NCBI GenBank assembly: GCA_910587035.1
Contig: CAJUMQ010000012.1
Span: 1 to 64,000 of the forward strand
DNA: 64,000 nucleotides
From: an uncultured Desulfovibrio sp.
GTDB taxonomy: Bacteria; Desulfobacterota; Desulfovibrionia; Desulfovibrionales; Desulfovibrionaceae
Direction: 5' to 3'
Below are positions 1-9,258 of the stretch, piece by piece; positions within the stretch are counted from its first letter, which is position 1; each line of letters begins with the position of its first letter. The notes below the pieces were generated by a model. That model was not told where the DNA came from and ran no database searches. It saw only the letters and a list, made by a program, of their open reading frames with translations. The position numbers were made by a program, and so were the translations under genes.

Positions 1-34
1 GCGGCGCGCAATCCCTGATCGGGTTTGCGACTAT

Positions 35-51
35 TGTCGCTTGACGCGACA
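35..51. promoter_or_regulatory. Inverted repeat upstream of ybhG, candidate operator
   Basis: TGTCGC-TTGAC-GCGACA, two perfect 6-bp arms around a 5-bp spacer, lies about 60 bp before the adaptor gene at 113. YbhGF-type exporters are often controlled by a TetR-family repressor, which would suit a short palindrome here, but no regulator gene is visible. The same half-sites recur at 9088-9108 with a 9-bp spacer. Confidence 0.35.
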
Positions 52-112
52 CTAGGTGTGTGTATTTCATGGCGCATCTTCCAAAGCATATCCAATCTGA
101 TAGGGCAGCGGT

Positions 113-1111
113 ATGGCTAAAAAACCAAAAATTGCCTTGGCAATATTGCTTTCGGCAGTGATTCTGGCAACTGTCTGGTTTGCGTGGCGCCATTATGCCG
201 AAAGAGGGGATGGCAGCCTGACCCTTTATGGCAATGTGGATATAAGGCAGGTTGATCTGGGTTTCAGGGTGGGCGGACGCATAGCGGAAGTGCTGGTGGA
301 TGAAGGCGACAGGGTGCGCAAGGGACAGCCGCTTGCCAGGCTGGATTGCGATCTTCTGACCCAGCAGCGGGATCAGGCTGCCGCTGATCTGGAAGTCCAG
401 AAGGCAAACCTTGCCAGGCTGGAAAAAGGTTATAGGGCTGAGGAGGTGGCCCAGGCCAGAGCCAGTGTCGCCTCCGCAAGCGCAACCGCCGAAAATGCGG
501 AGATCAATCTGCACAGGGTCACCGGACTGCGAACCAGCAATGCGGTCTCGCAAAGGGAGCTGGACAATGCCCGCGCGGCGGACCGGGAAGCCCGTGCCAA
601 GCTGCGCTCAGCCAGAGAAAATCTGGAGATGCTTTCCTCAGGATACCGTGAGGAGGATATTTTGGCCCAAAAGGCGGCTGTGGCCGCCAGCAATGCCCAG
701 TTTGAGAGAGCGCGCATACAGCTTGAGGACGGCATTCTTCACGCCCCGCAGGATGGCATTGTTCTGACCAGGGCCAGAGAGGCTGGAGCCATAGTCAATG
801 AGGGGCAGACCATATACACATTGACACTCACAAATCCCCTCTGGCTGCGCGCATATGTGTCCGAACCCAATCTTGGCAGGATAAAGCCGGGAATGCCAGT
901 AACCGTAAGCGTGGATGCCGCCCCGGGCAGGACTTTTCCCGGCACTGTGGGATTCATATCGCCCACGGCGGAATTCACACCCAAAACTGTTGAAACAAAA
1001 GAGGTGCGCACAAATCTTGTGTACAGGCTGCGCATTCAGGCCGAGGATCCCGAAAACATCATGCGCCAGGGTATGCCTGTGACCATCCACATCGACACGG
1101 ACCAAAAATGA
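113..1111 (+). CDS. ybhG: HlyD/YbhG-type periplasmic adaptor of an ABC exporter
   Basis: Membrane fusion protein that would link an inner-membrane ABC exporter to the periplasm or outer membrane. It has one N-terminal membrane anchor (about residues 8-25), then a first lipoyl/barrel-sandwich half with GGRIAEVLVDEGDRV (from about 52), an Ala/Arg/Glu-rich coiled-coil hairpin (about 85-205), and the second lipoyl half with a beta-barrel (LTNPLWLRAYVSEPN). The 332-residue length is normal for the family. Its stop overlaps the next start (ATGA at 1108), so translation is probably coupled to the ABC gene. In the known YbhGFSR layout two permeases follow; here they do not. The substrate cannot be inferred. 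Confidence 0.88.
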   Translation: MAKKPKIALAILLSAVILATVWFAWRHYAERGDGSLTLYGNVDIRQVDLGFRVGGRIAEVLVDEGDRVRKGQPLARLDCDLLTQQRDQAAADLEVQKANLARLEKGYRAEEVAQARASVASASATAENAEINLHRVTGLRTSNAVSQRELDNARAADREARAKLRSARENLEMLSSGYREEDILAQKAAVAASNAQFERARIQLEDGILHAPQDGIVLTRAREAGAIVNEGQTIYTLTLTNPLWLRAYVSEPNLGRIKPGMPVTVSVDAAPGRTFPGTVGFISPTAEFTPKTVETKEVRTNLVYRLRIQAEDPENIMRQGMPVTIHIDTDQK

Positions 1112-2847
1112 GCACAGGCAGCGCTGCGGCAGTCAGCATGACGGGCATAAGTATGGCCTATGGCCATGGCCGCGCACGGGTGCGCGCGCTCGTCGACATA
1201 AGCACGCAAATTGCGGCTGGCGGCATTACCGGCCTGATGGGTCCGGATGCCGCGGGTAAAACCACTCTCATGCGGATCATGGCAGGCCTGCTTCTGCCGG
1301 ATGGCGGCTCCATCAGCGTCTTTGGGCTTTCTCCCCAAAAACTCAAACAGGAGCAGCCAAACAGCATTGGCTATATGCCACAGCGTTTTGGCCTCTATGA
1401 AGATCTGACTGTCATGGCCAATCTTGAGCTATATGCCAGTCTTAGAGGAGTGGAGGGGGAGGCGCGGCAGAAACTTTTCCAGCAAATGCTGGAGTTTACA
1501 GCTCTTGGCCCATTTACCCAAAGGCTGGCTGGCAACCTTTCCGGCGGCATGAAGCAGAAACTTGGCATTGCTTGCGCCCTGCTTGGAAATCCAAGGCTTC
1601 TATTGCTGGATGAGCCTGGGGTGGGCGTTGATCCACGCTCCCGCCGGGAGCTATGGGATATGGTGCAGGAGCTGGCAGGCGGCGGCATGACTGTTGTGTG
1701 GGCCACATCATATCTTGATGAAGCGGCCAGATGCCCCAGCCTGATTGTGCTCAATGAAGGTTCTGTGCTCTATCATGGCAAACCGGAGGAGCTTACGCGC
1801 GAGGCCTTGGGGAATGTCTACCTGCTTGAAGACAAATCCGGGTCTCTCTCACACCGTGACGCATTAATCTGGTGGACCGGCTGCAAGGGCATAATAGATG
1901 TCACAATTCAGGGCAGATATATGCGCCTGGAAGTGGGGGGAGAGGATGCACAGGCAGCCAGGGATGAGATATTGAAGCGTGGCGGCCAGGAGACAGAGCC
2001 AAAACTTGAGGACGCATATCTGGCCGCTGTGGGCGGCATTGACAAGAGACCATCTCCATATGCGGGAATTGGCCATATAGGCCAGGCGGAATTCCGGGAT
2101 TCCCGCATTGTGGCCAGCCATCTGACAAAAAAGTTTGGCGACTTCACTGCCGCGCACAACATTTCCTTCAAGGTGGGGGCAGGGGAGATCATTGGCTTGC
2201 TGGGGCCCAATGGCGCAGGTAAATCCACGACCTTCCGGATGTTGTGCGGCCTGTCGCGGCCAACTTCCGGCGATTGCTCTGTGGACGGGGTGGATATGCT
2301 GCGCTCAAGCAGCGAGGCCCGTTCCCGGCTTGGGTACATGGCCCAGAAATTTTCGCTCTATCCCGATATCACGGTGGCGCAGAACATAAGGATTTTTGCC
2401 AACCTTTATGGTCTTGGCCGGGAGCGCCTGCATAATTTTGTGCCTCTTATGGCAAAAGCTCTTGAGCTGGAAAAATATTTCAGGAGTGCCACCAGAAGCC
2501 TGCCCCTGGGTTTGAAGCAGAGGCTGGCTCTTTTGTGCGCCACCATGCATGAACCGCCAGTGCTTTTTCTGGATGAGCCCACATCAGGTGTGGATGTCCG
2601 CACACGCAGGGACTTCTGGAAACATATTTCTGCTCTCACTTCAGCGGGCGCCGCAGTTCTGGTGACAACCCATTTCATGGAGGAAGCCGAATACTGTGAC
2701 CGCATTGCCCTGATATACAGGGGCAACATGATTCAATTTGGCTCCCCTGATGAGCTTAAGGCCAATGTTAAAGGCATTGTCAATCCCACCATGGAGGATG
2801 CCTTTATTGCCAGCATTGATCTTTATGACAAGGAACATCCCCTTTAA
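1108..2847 (+). CDS. ybhF: Tandem ABC ATPase of YbhF type (two nucleotide-binding domains)
   Basis: 579-residue fusion of two ABC ATPase domains. Domain 1 has Walker A GPDAAGKTT (45-53), signature LSGGMKQKLG and Walker B LLLLDEPGVGVDP. Domain 2 has Walker A GPNGAGKST, a weakened signature LPLGLKQRLAL and Walker B LFLDEPTSGVDV. The atypical GPD in Walker A and the LPLG signature are, as I remember it, also features of enterobacterial YbhF, so they are probably family traits and not decay. The stop is followed after 39 bp by an MscS gene. The usual ABC-2 permeases YbhS and YbhR are missing, so the exporter is incomplete here and needs permeases from elsewhere. Confidence 0.9.
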   Translation: MSTGSAAAVSMTGISMAYGHGRARVRALVDISTQIAAGGITGLMGPDAAGKTTLMRIMAGLLLPDGGSISVFGLSPQKLKQEQPNSIGYMPQRFGLYEDLTVMANLELYASLRGVEGEARQKLFQQMLEFTALGPFTQRLAGNLSGGMKQKLGIACALLGNPRLLLLDEPGVGVDPRSRRELWDMVQELAGGGMTVVWATSYLDEAARCPSLIVLNEGSVLYHGKPEELTREALGNVYLLEDKSGSLSHRDALIWWTGCKGIIDVTIQGRYMRLEVGGEDAQAARDEILKRGGQETEPKLEDAYLAAVGGIDKRPSPYAGIGHIGQAEFRDSRIVASHLTKKFGDFTAAHNISFKVGAGEIIGLLGPNGAGKSTTFRMLCGLSRPTSGDCSVDGVDMLRSSSEARSRLGYMAQKFSLYPDITVAQNIRIFANLYGLGRERLHNFVPLMAKALELEKYFRSATRSLPLGLKQRLALLCATMHEPPVLFLDEPTSGVDVRTRRDFWKHISALTSAGAAVLVTTHFMEEAEYCDRIALIYRGNMIQFGSPDELKANVKGIVNPTMEDAFIASIDLYDKEHPL

Positions 2848-2886
2848 TGTGTTTGGGCAAATGACCGATTTTTAGAGAGGTGCGGA

Positions 2887-4065
2887 ATGGACTGGACTTC
2901 CCTTAGGGCATGGCTGCAATTTCTTGAAATAAGGCAGTTTCTTCAGAATAACAATCCCATGAAGCTGATTATTATTCTTGCCATTGTCTGTGTCATGGCA
3001 ATTATTGCCAGATTTTTGTGTGGTTTTTTGAGAAAAAGAATTGAAAAACTGGCAGAGGTGAAATCAGCATCTGTAAAAGTGACTGGAGAAAACGAAAAAA
3101 AAGCTTCTCCTCAGATCATGGACAAAGCCCAGTTTGAGCAGGTGATGCGTGATGCAGGCAGGTTGTTGACCATTCTGATTGTTTTTTGGGGCTTCAGACA
3201 GATTGATTTTGGGGCCGGATTTAACAGTTTCGTTCTGATTCTCTTCATGGCCTTGTCCACACTCATGGCCATCAAGTTTGTCAATTCCTTTGTTCCATTT
3301 AATATCGATCTTTATTTCAGGCGCCGGGGTTCAACGTTGCAGACATCACAGTCCCGCTCCCTTATGCCGATAATAAAAGGTCTGATATGGGCCATTGGCC
3401 TGACATTCATGCTGGACAACATCGGTTTTCATGTTTCCACCATTATAGCAGGTCTGGGAATTGTTGGCGTGGCTGTCGGTCTTGCCGGCCAGGCGATCCT
3501 GAGTGACTTTTTCAGCTATATAGTGATTCTGCTGGACAAACCATTTCGTATTGGCGATTTTGTGGTGCTTTCCAATGGCAAATCCGGTGAAGTCGTCTAT
3601 ATTGGCCCAAAAAATGTGAGATTGCGCAGCCTTGAAAATAATCTCATTGTCTGTGCCAATACAGAAATGACAAAGGGAATGCTGATAAACCAGGGCAGTG
3701 TGGAATTAAGGGAGGTTGTGGTTGAGGTTGGCGTGGCATATACCGTGCCCATAGACCATGTCCGGAAGGTTCCTGAAATTTTGCGGGAAGTGGTGGAATC
3801 CTTCCCCCAATGTGAATTTGAAAGGGCGGCAATGACCACTTTTGGCACAGCAAACTATATTTTTCAGCTTATTTACCATGTGAAGCCGCAGCCTGGAGGG
3901 CTGGTTGATTTTATGAAAACCCAGACTGATGTTAATCTTGCATTCACAGAAAAACTGAATTCCCAGCAGTTGAACGGCGCATATCCCACACAGTCCATCC
4001 AGATTACAAATGTAACTCCGCCTGTGCCCCAGCAACCGCAAAAGGATCAGGAGAAGGCGGCCTGA
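2887..4065 (+). CDS. MscS-family mechanosensitive channel
   Basis: Small-conductance mechanosensitive channel that would release solutes on hypo-osmotic shock. The 392 residues hold an N-terminal membrane helix (about 24-46), further helices at about 90-140 and 158-180, then the pore helix GIVGVAVGLAGQAI (about 195-208), DFFSYIVILLDKPFRIGDFV and the beta domain with NLIVCANTEMTKG. The C-terminus is Pro/Gln/Lys-rich. A charged linker (about 47-75) separates helix 1 from the core, unlike the minimal E. coli MscS. The start ATG at 2887 follows GAGAGGTGCGGA. It ends before a strong bidirectional terminator shared with the livF end. Confidence 0.9.
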   Translation: MDWTSLRAWLQFLEIRQFLQNNNPMKLIIILAIVCVMAIIARFLCGFLRKRIEKLAEVKSASVKVTGENEKKASPQIMDKAQFEQVMRDAGRLLTILIVFWGFRQIDFGAGFNSFVLILFMALSTLMAIKFVNSFVPFNIDLYFRRRGSTLQTSQSRSLMPIIKGLIWAIGLTFMLDNIGFHVSTIIAGLGIVGVAVGLAGQAILSDFFSYIVILLDKPFRIGDFVVLSNGKSGEVVYIGPKNVRLRSLENNLIVCANTEMTKGMLINQGSVELREVVVEVGVAYTVPIDHVRKVPEILREVVESFPQCEFERAAMTTFGTANYIFQLIYHVKPQPGGLVDFMKTQTDVNLAFTEKLNSQQLNGAYPTQSIQITNVTPPVPQQPQKDQEKAA

Positions 4066-4093
4066 GCATCGCAACAGGCATGATTTAATTGTC

Positions 4094-4130
4094 AAAAGGC
4101 GCCGCATTGCTGCAATGCGGCGCCTTTTTA
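4094..4130. terminator. Bidirectional terminator between mscS-like gene and livF
   Basis: A perfect 17-bp inverted repeat (AAAAGGCGCCGCATTGC at 4094-4110 and its complement at 4112-4128) with A-tract and T-tract flanks. It serves the convergent mscS-like (+) and liv (-) transcripts. Confidence 0.9.
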
Positions 4131-4188
4131 TGCTGAATAATAAAAAAAATTGAAACAGGTTGCAGTGATGAAGCATCTGGAAAGATTG

Positions 4189-4885
<697 letters not shown>

Positions 4886-4899
<14 letters not shown>

Positions 4900-5671
4900 C
4901 TCCCAGATACGCGCGTATTACACGAGGATTGGCCCTAATTTCGGCAGGTGTTCCCGATGCGATGCAGGAGCCATATTCCATAACATAAATATGGTCGGAG
5001 AGGGACATGACCATGCTCATATCATGCTCAATAAGCAGAATTGAAATATTGCGTTTTGCACGGATATCGAGGATGAGCTGTTCCAGCTCCCTGGTTTCCT
5101 GGGGATTCATGCCTGCTGCCGGCTCATCCAGCAGGAGCAGAAGTGGTTTGGTGGCAAGTGCCCTTGCTATTTCCAGACGGCGCTGCGCGCCATAGGCCAG
5201 ATTGCGCGCCTTTTCATTCCACAAGTCGGCAAGCCCCACTGTCTCAAGCAGTGCATAGCTCAAGTCCACTGTTTCCTGCTCCTCGCGCCTTGTGCCGGAA
5301 TTACGCACAATGGCGCCGAGGATGCCGGCATGGGTGCGGCAATGCCGCCCCAGCATGACATTTTCAATCACTGTCATTTCACCAAAAAGGCGAATGTTCT
5401 GAAATGTCCTGGCCATGCCAAGCTTTGTGATGACATGGGGCTTGCGGCCATTGAGAAGAATTTTTCGGCCCGGGGATTCGTACAGATAAATTTCGCCTTC
5501 CTGGGGTGTGTATATGCCGGTGATGCAGTTGAAAAAAGTGGTCTTGCCGGCACCATTGGGGCCGATAAGAGCCACAATCTGCGATTGCCCCACAGAGAGA
5601 TCGACATCGTTGAGCGCCCGCAGGCCGCCAAAACTCTGGGAGAGTCCGCTGACTTCGAGCACCGGTGGCAT
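4886..5671 (-). CDS. livG: Branched-chain amino acid ABC transporter ATPase LivG
   Basis: First ATPase of the Liv importer, 261 residues. It has Walker A GPNGAGKTT, the LivG-typical MARTFQNIRLFGEMTV Q-loop region, the degenerate signature LAYGAQRRLEIARAL (usual for LivG) and Walker B LLLLDEPAAGMNP. The start ATG at 5671 overlaps the livM stop by one base (TGATG). Its end overlaps livF by 14 bp. Confidence 0.95.
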
Positions 5672-6900
5672 CAGTTGCCCTCCCGCGCCGCTCTGGCGTC
5701 CCGCTCCGCAAGGGCGGTTATGCGATAATTGCGGCGTTCGCCGCTGATCAGGCCCTGTGGCCGGAAAATCATCATAATCACCATGATGGCGCCAAAGATA
5801 AGCATTCGGTATTCGGAAAAGGCGCGCAGATATTCCGGCGCCATGATCAGTATGATTGCGGCTATGATAACGCCGGAGATCGATCCCATGCCGCCAAGCA
5901 CAACCATGGAGAGGATCATTGCGGATTCCATGAAAGTGAAGCTGGACGGATTGATGAAGGTTGTTTTGGCGGCAAAAATCACACCTGCAAAGCCAGCCCA
6001 GCAGGAGCCAAGGGCAAAGGCCGAGAGCTTGGCGCGGGTGATGTCCACCCCCATGGCCTCACAGGCAACCTCGTCCTCCCGCAGGGCCTGAAGGGCCAGA
6101 CCGACCCGGGAATTTTTGAGGCGCGAAATAACAATCACCGTAATTATTACCGCAATGAGAACCAGATAGTAGATATAGTCCGTAGCCTGGTTGAGATCCA
6201 TTTCCATATTAAAAAACCCAGGTCTGGGAATATCGCTTATGCCACGAGGGCCGCCGGTCAGACTGGTCCAGTTGAGCATGGCAAGACGCACGATTTCGCC
6301 AAAACCCAGGGTCACTATGGCCAGATAGTCGCCGCGCAGACGCAGCACGGGAAAGCCCAGCCCCAGGCCGAAAAGAGCAGCCAGCAGTCCGCCAAGAGGC
6401 AGACAGGCCCAGAAGCCAAGGCCAAAATACTGGTTGAGCAGCGCATAGCCATAGGCGCCCACAGCATAGAAGGCCACATAGCCAAGCACAAGCTGCCCGG
6501 CCAGGCCCACAACGATATTGAGCCCCAGAGCAAGCATGATGTAGAGCATGGCGGAGATCATGATATTTGTCTGATAGAATGATCCCAGCCATGGCATGGC
6601 CACGAGGATGGCAAGCAGCAGAACGAGAAAAGTGCGTTTTAAACCGGTATTACCGGAGACCTTGTCAAGGGAAGCGCGGATGCTTTCCGGCATGGCCAAA
6701 ATGGGCAGACCGCGTGCCTTGCGGGCAAAACACCAGTTCCAGAGCATTGCCAGGAAAAAAACAGCCACCCCAAGCCACAGGATGCGATCAAATTTCCAAT
6801 TGACCCGGTTTTCCAGCAGATTGAGTTTGATTCCCATCACGGGCAATGTGAGAATCATGAACCAGATGGCTGTGAGAAAGGCTTTGGCTATAGCTGGCAT
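5671..6900 (-). CDS. livM: Branched-chain amino acid ABC transporter permease LivM
   Basis: Inner-membrane permease of the Liv importer. The 409 residues make it longer than minimal LivM (about 320) because of an N-terminal extension with two extra helices (about 5-25 and 43-60), as in E. coli LivM. The core carries GLNIVVGLAGQLVLGYVAFYAVGAY-type sequence (about 151-175) and the coupling-helix region VGLALQALREDEVACEAMGV. The next gene livG overlaps its stop. It pairs with LivH as a heterodimer. Confidence 0.94.
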   Translation of the reverse strand: MPAIAKAFLTAIWFMILTLPVMGIKLNLLENRVNWKFDRILWLGVAVFFLAMLWNWCFARKARGLPILAMPESIRASLDKVSGNTGLKRTFLVLLLAILVAMPWLGSFYQTNIMISAMLYIMLALGLNIVVGLAGQLVLGYVAFYAVGAYGYALLNQYFGLGFWACLPLGGLLAALFGLGLGFPVLRLRGDYLAIVTLGFGEIVRLAMLNWTSLTGGPRGISDIPRPGFFNMEMDLNQATDYIYYLVLIAVIITVIVISRLKNSRVGLALQALREDEVACEAMGVDITRAKLSAFALGSCWAGFAGVIFAAKTTFINPSSFTFMESAMILSMVVLGGMGSISGVIIAAIILIMAPEYLRAFSEYRMLIFGAIMVIMMIFRPQGLISGERRNYRITALAERDARAAREGN

Positions 6901-6903
6901 ATG

Positions 6904-7812
6904 TCAGACCTTTTGTACCTTTGCCTTGCCGAGAATGCCGTCAGGGCGGAAGAGAAGGATCAGAATAAGAATGGCAAAGGCGAGAATATCCTCATAGTTG
7001 CCAGAAAAATATCCAGTGGTGAAACTTTCCGCAAGGCCAAGAACGAGGCCGCCGACCATTGCTCCTGGTATGGAGCCTATGCCGCCAAGCACGGCGGCAG
7101 TAAAGGCTTTCATGCCGGCAATAAAGCCTATGCCAAAATTAACCTGCCCCATATGGGATGCAATGAGCACACCGCCCAGGGCAGCCAGGGCCGATCCGAT
7201 AATGAATGTAAGCGAGATGATGCGGTCGGCATTTATGCCCAGCAAAAGGGCCATTTTTCTGTTCTGGGCTGTGGCCCGCATTGCCTTGCCCATGCGTGTA
7301 TGGCGGATGAAAAGCCACAAGGCGCCCATGGAGATGGCGCTGGCAGTGAGTATGAGAAAATCGCTTGGCCCCATGATGTAGTCCACCCAGGCCAGAAATT
7401 CCATTTCTGGCAGCAGACGGGGAAAGGGCACGAAATCCGAGGTCTGCGCCAGCAGCACATAGTTTTGCAGGAATATGGACATGCCAATGGCGGATATGAG
7501 AGGCGAAAGCCGCGGAGCGCCGCGGAGGGGTTTGTAGGCTACCTTTTCCAGCGTATAGCCATAGGCCGCGCACCAGACGATGGCTACCAGGGCGGCCACA
7601 ATCAGAATGCCTCCGGCCGGGAAGCCATATATGCCCAGAGCGCCGGCAACAAGCAGGGCGGTGAAGGCGCCCAGCATGTAGATTTCGCCATGGGCAAAGT
7701 TGATAAGCTCAATGATGCCATACACAAGGGTATAGCCCAGCGCTATGAGCGCGTAGATACTGCCCCTTGTGAGACCGCCAAAAAAAAGCTCTATAAAAAA
7801 TTGTATATCCAT
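6904..7812 (-). CDS. livH: Branched-chain amino acid ABC transporter permease LivH
   Basis: Permease partner of LivM, 302 residues from the ATG at 7812. It starts MDIQFFIELFFGGLTRGSIY, then ALGYTLVYGIIELINFAHGE, the LivH hallmark. The coupling region reads MGKAMRATAQNRKMALLLGI. A longer reading frame reaches a TTG at 7875 that overlaps the livJ stop, but those 21 residues are Pro/Gly-rich, coincide with the hairpin at 7833-7860, and do not fit the family, so the ATG at 7812 is preferred despite a weak ribosome binding site. Confidence 0.93.
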   Translation of the reverse strand: MDIQFFIELFFGGLTRGSIYALIALGYTLVYGIIELINFAHGEIYMLGAFTALLVAGALGIYGFPAGGILIVAALVAIVWCAAYGYTLEKVAYKPLRGAPRLSPLISAIGMSIFLQNYVLLAQTSDFVPFPRLLPEMEFLAWVDYIMGPSDFLILTASAISMGALWLFIRHTRMGKAMRATAQNRKMALLLGINADRIISLTFIIGSALAALGGVLIASHMGQVNFGIGFIAGMKAFTAAVLGGIGSIPGAMVGGLVLGLAESFTTGYFSGNYEDILAFAILILILLFRPDGILGKAKVQKV

Positions 7813-7832
7813 GCAAAATAGGTGGGTGTTCC

Positions 7833-7860
7833 GCCGGGGGCAGAGCGGAATGCCCCCGGC
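7833..7860 (-). promoter_or_regulatory. GC-rich stem-loop between livJ and livH
   Basis: A perfect 10-bp inverted repeat (GCCGGGGGCA / TGCCCCCGGC) with an 8-base loop sits between the livJ stop and the livH start. On the transcribed strand no U-tract follows, so it is not a classical terminator. A stem-loop here is the usual way binding-protein mRNA is stabilised or made in excess over the permease mRNA. Confidence 0.7.
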
Positions 7861-7867
7861 CGGAGAA

Positions 7868-8998
7868 TTAATCAAGTATCAGGCTGTGATCCAGTTCTAC
7901 AAACTTGCCATCCTTCACCTGATAAATTGAAAGCGCCATGCCGGCGGCATCGCCCTTGTCATTGAAACGGATTTTGCCAAGGGGAGTCTCGACAAAATTT
8001 TCCCTAAGGGCCTGGTTGAGCTTTTCGGTATCCTGGCCACCGGTTTTGGCGATGGCGTCAAGCAGGGCCTGGGTTGCCGCATAGGCATTGTAATAGCCAA
8101 AACCTGGTTCTGCGCCATAGGCTTTTAAATGCGCTTCATGCGCCTTTTTGTATTCAGGCAGCGTGGTGGTGTCCTTGGGATAGGAGGCATATACGCCTTC
8201 GCTGTCCTTGCCGGTCATTTTAAGGAATGTCTCATCCTTCACGCCATCCGGACCAAGAAAAGGAGTGTCCAGCCTGTCACGGCGCATCTGCTGCACAAGC
8301 TTTGAGGCAACTGGCTGGTAGCCGCCAAAGACAATGATATCAGGTTTGGCGCGGCGCAGCTTGCGCACCACGGCAGTGAAATCGACCGCATCCGGTGTGA
8401 CTGCTTCAAACAGCACTGTCTCGGCGCCGCCCTTTTCCATAAGCTCGCGGTTGAAATCGGCAAAACCTTTGCCATAATCGCCATTATCATGCAGATACGC
8501 TATTTTTTTTGCCTTGAGCTTGTTGAGCATGAAATCGCTTGTCAATCTAGCCTGGGCATTGTCCTTGGCCACGGTGCGCATGAAGAGAGGATTTTTGCCG
8601 CTCTCTGTGAGTGCCGGTGTGGTGGCTGTGGGTGAAATGGAAATGAGGCTCGCGTTCTGGAACAGAGGCAGCGAGGCCGTGGTGGGGCCGGAGCAGATGG
8701 GGCCGACCACGGCAGAAACCTTGTCCGAAATCAGACGGGTTGCCGCGCTGGTGGCCATCTCCGGCTTGCACTGGTCATCCTGGGCTATGACTTCTATCAT
8801 TCTGCCATCAAGGCCACCCTTGGCATTGATTTCGTCAACGACAATTTTGACGGCATTGAGACTGGGAACACCATAGGAGGCAAGATCTCCGGAATGTGCC
8901 CCCTGCACACCAATACGAATTGGCTCCGCGGCATTGGCGCCGGCCCCGCACATGATAAAACAGGCCAGCGCAAGCGAGGCCGGTATGATTTTTTTCAT
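7868..8998 (-). CDS. livJ: Periplasmic branched-chain amino acid-binding protein LivJ/LivK
   Basis: Substrate-binding protein that delivers ligand to LivHM. The 376 residues begin with a Sec signal peptide (MKKIIPASLALACFIMCGAG, cleavage probably after ANA at about 24), then the type I periplasmic-binding fold starting PIRIGVQGAHSGDLASYG. The ATG at 8998 is chosen because GGAGGAG lies 4-5 bases upstream; a GTG/ATG-type extension of seven residues is less likely. First gene of livJHMGF. Confidence 0.93.
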   Translation of the reverse strand: MKKIIPASLALACFIMCGAGANAAEPIRIGVQGAHSGDLASYGVPSLNAVKIVVDEINAKGGLDGRMIEVIAQDDQCKPEMATSAATRLISDKVSAVVGPICSGPTTASLPLFQNASLISISPTATTPALTESGKNPLFMRTVAKDNAQARLTSDFMLNKLKAKKIAYLHDNGDYGKGFADFNRELMEKGGAETVLFEAVTPDAVDFTAVVRKLRRAKPDIIVFGGYQPVASKLVQQMRRDRLDTPFLGPDGVKDETFLKMTGKDSEGVYASYPKDTTTLPEYKKAHEAHLKAYGAEPGFGYYNAYAATQALLDAIAKTGGQDTEKLNQALRENFVETPLGKIRFNDKGDAAGMALSIYQVKDGKFVELDHSLILD

Positions 8999-9258
8999 AA
9001 TCTCCTCCGTGGCAATCATCTTTTGCAGGCTGAACTTGATCTGGCTGCAGGAAAATGACAGCCTTTATAAAAAATAAATAATACTGATGTCGCGCCTAAA
9101 GTGCGACAAGAAACAGGATACAGTCAAGTGTTCAATTATGAATTACAAATGCCATCCTGTCAATGTGGGGATTAATTGGGTAAGTGTCCCCATGTCAATG
9201 CGGCCATAAACACCATGTTGAAAATTTCACAATCATGGAGCAAATTCATTATCTTGTT
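8999..9258. other. Intergenic region upstream of livJ and downstream of der
   Basis: 260 bp without a plausible gene. It must hold the livJ promoter, but no good sigma-70 pair was found. Visible structure: the inverted repeat at 9088-9108, an A/T-rich stretch at 9068-9083, and two copies of TGTCAATG (about 9155 and 9194) that flank a GTGGGGA...TCCCCA inverted repeat. No clear terminator for der was seen. Confidence 0.5.
9088..9108. promoter_or_regulatory. Inverted repeat upstream of livJ, candidate operator
   Basis: TGTCGC-N9-GCGACA lies about 90 bp upstream of the livJ start. The arms are identical to those of the palindrome at 35-51 but the spacer is four bases longer, so the same factor may not bind both. 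Confidence 0.35.

Noticed and set aside
7813..7875. TTG start for livH overlapping the livJ stop
   Set aside because: It would add 21 Pro/Gly-rich residues that coincide with the stem-loop; the ATG at 7812 gives the family's normal N-terminus.
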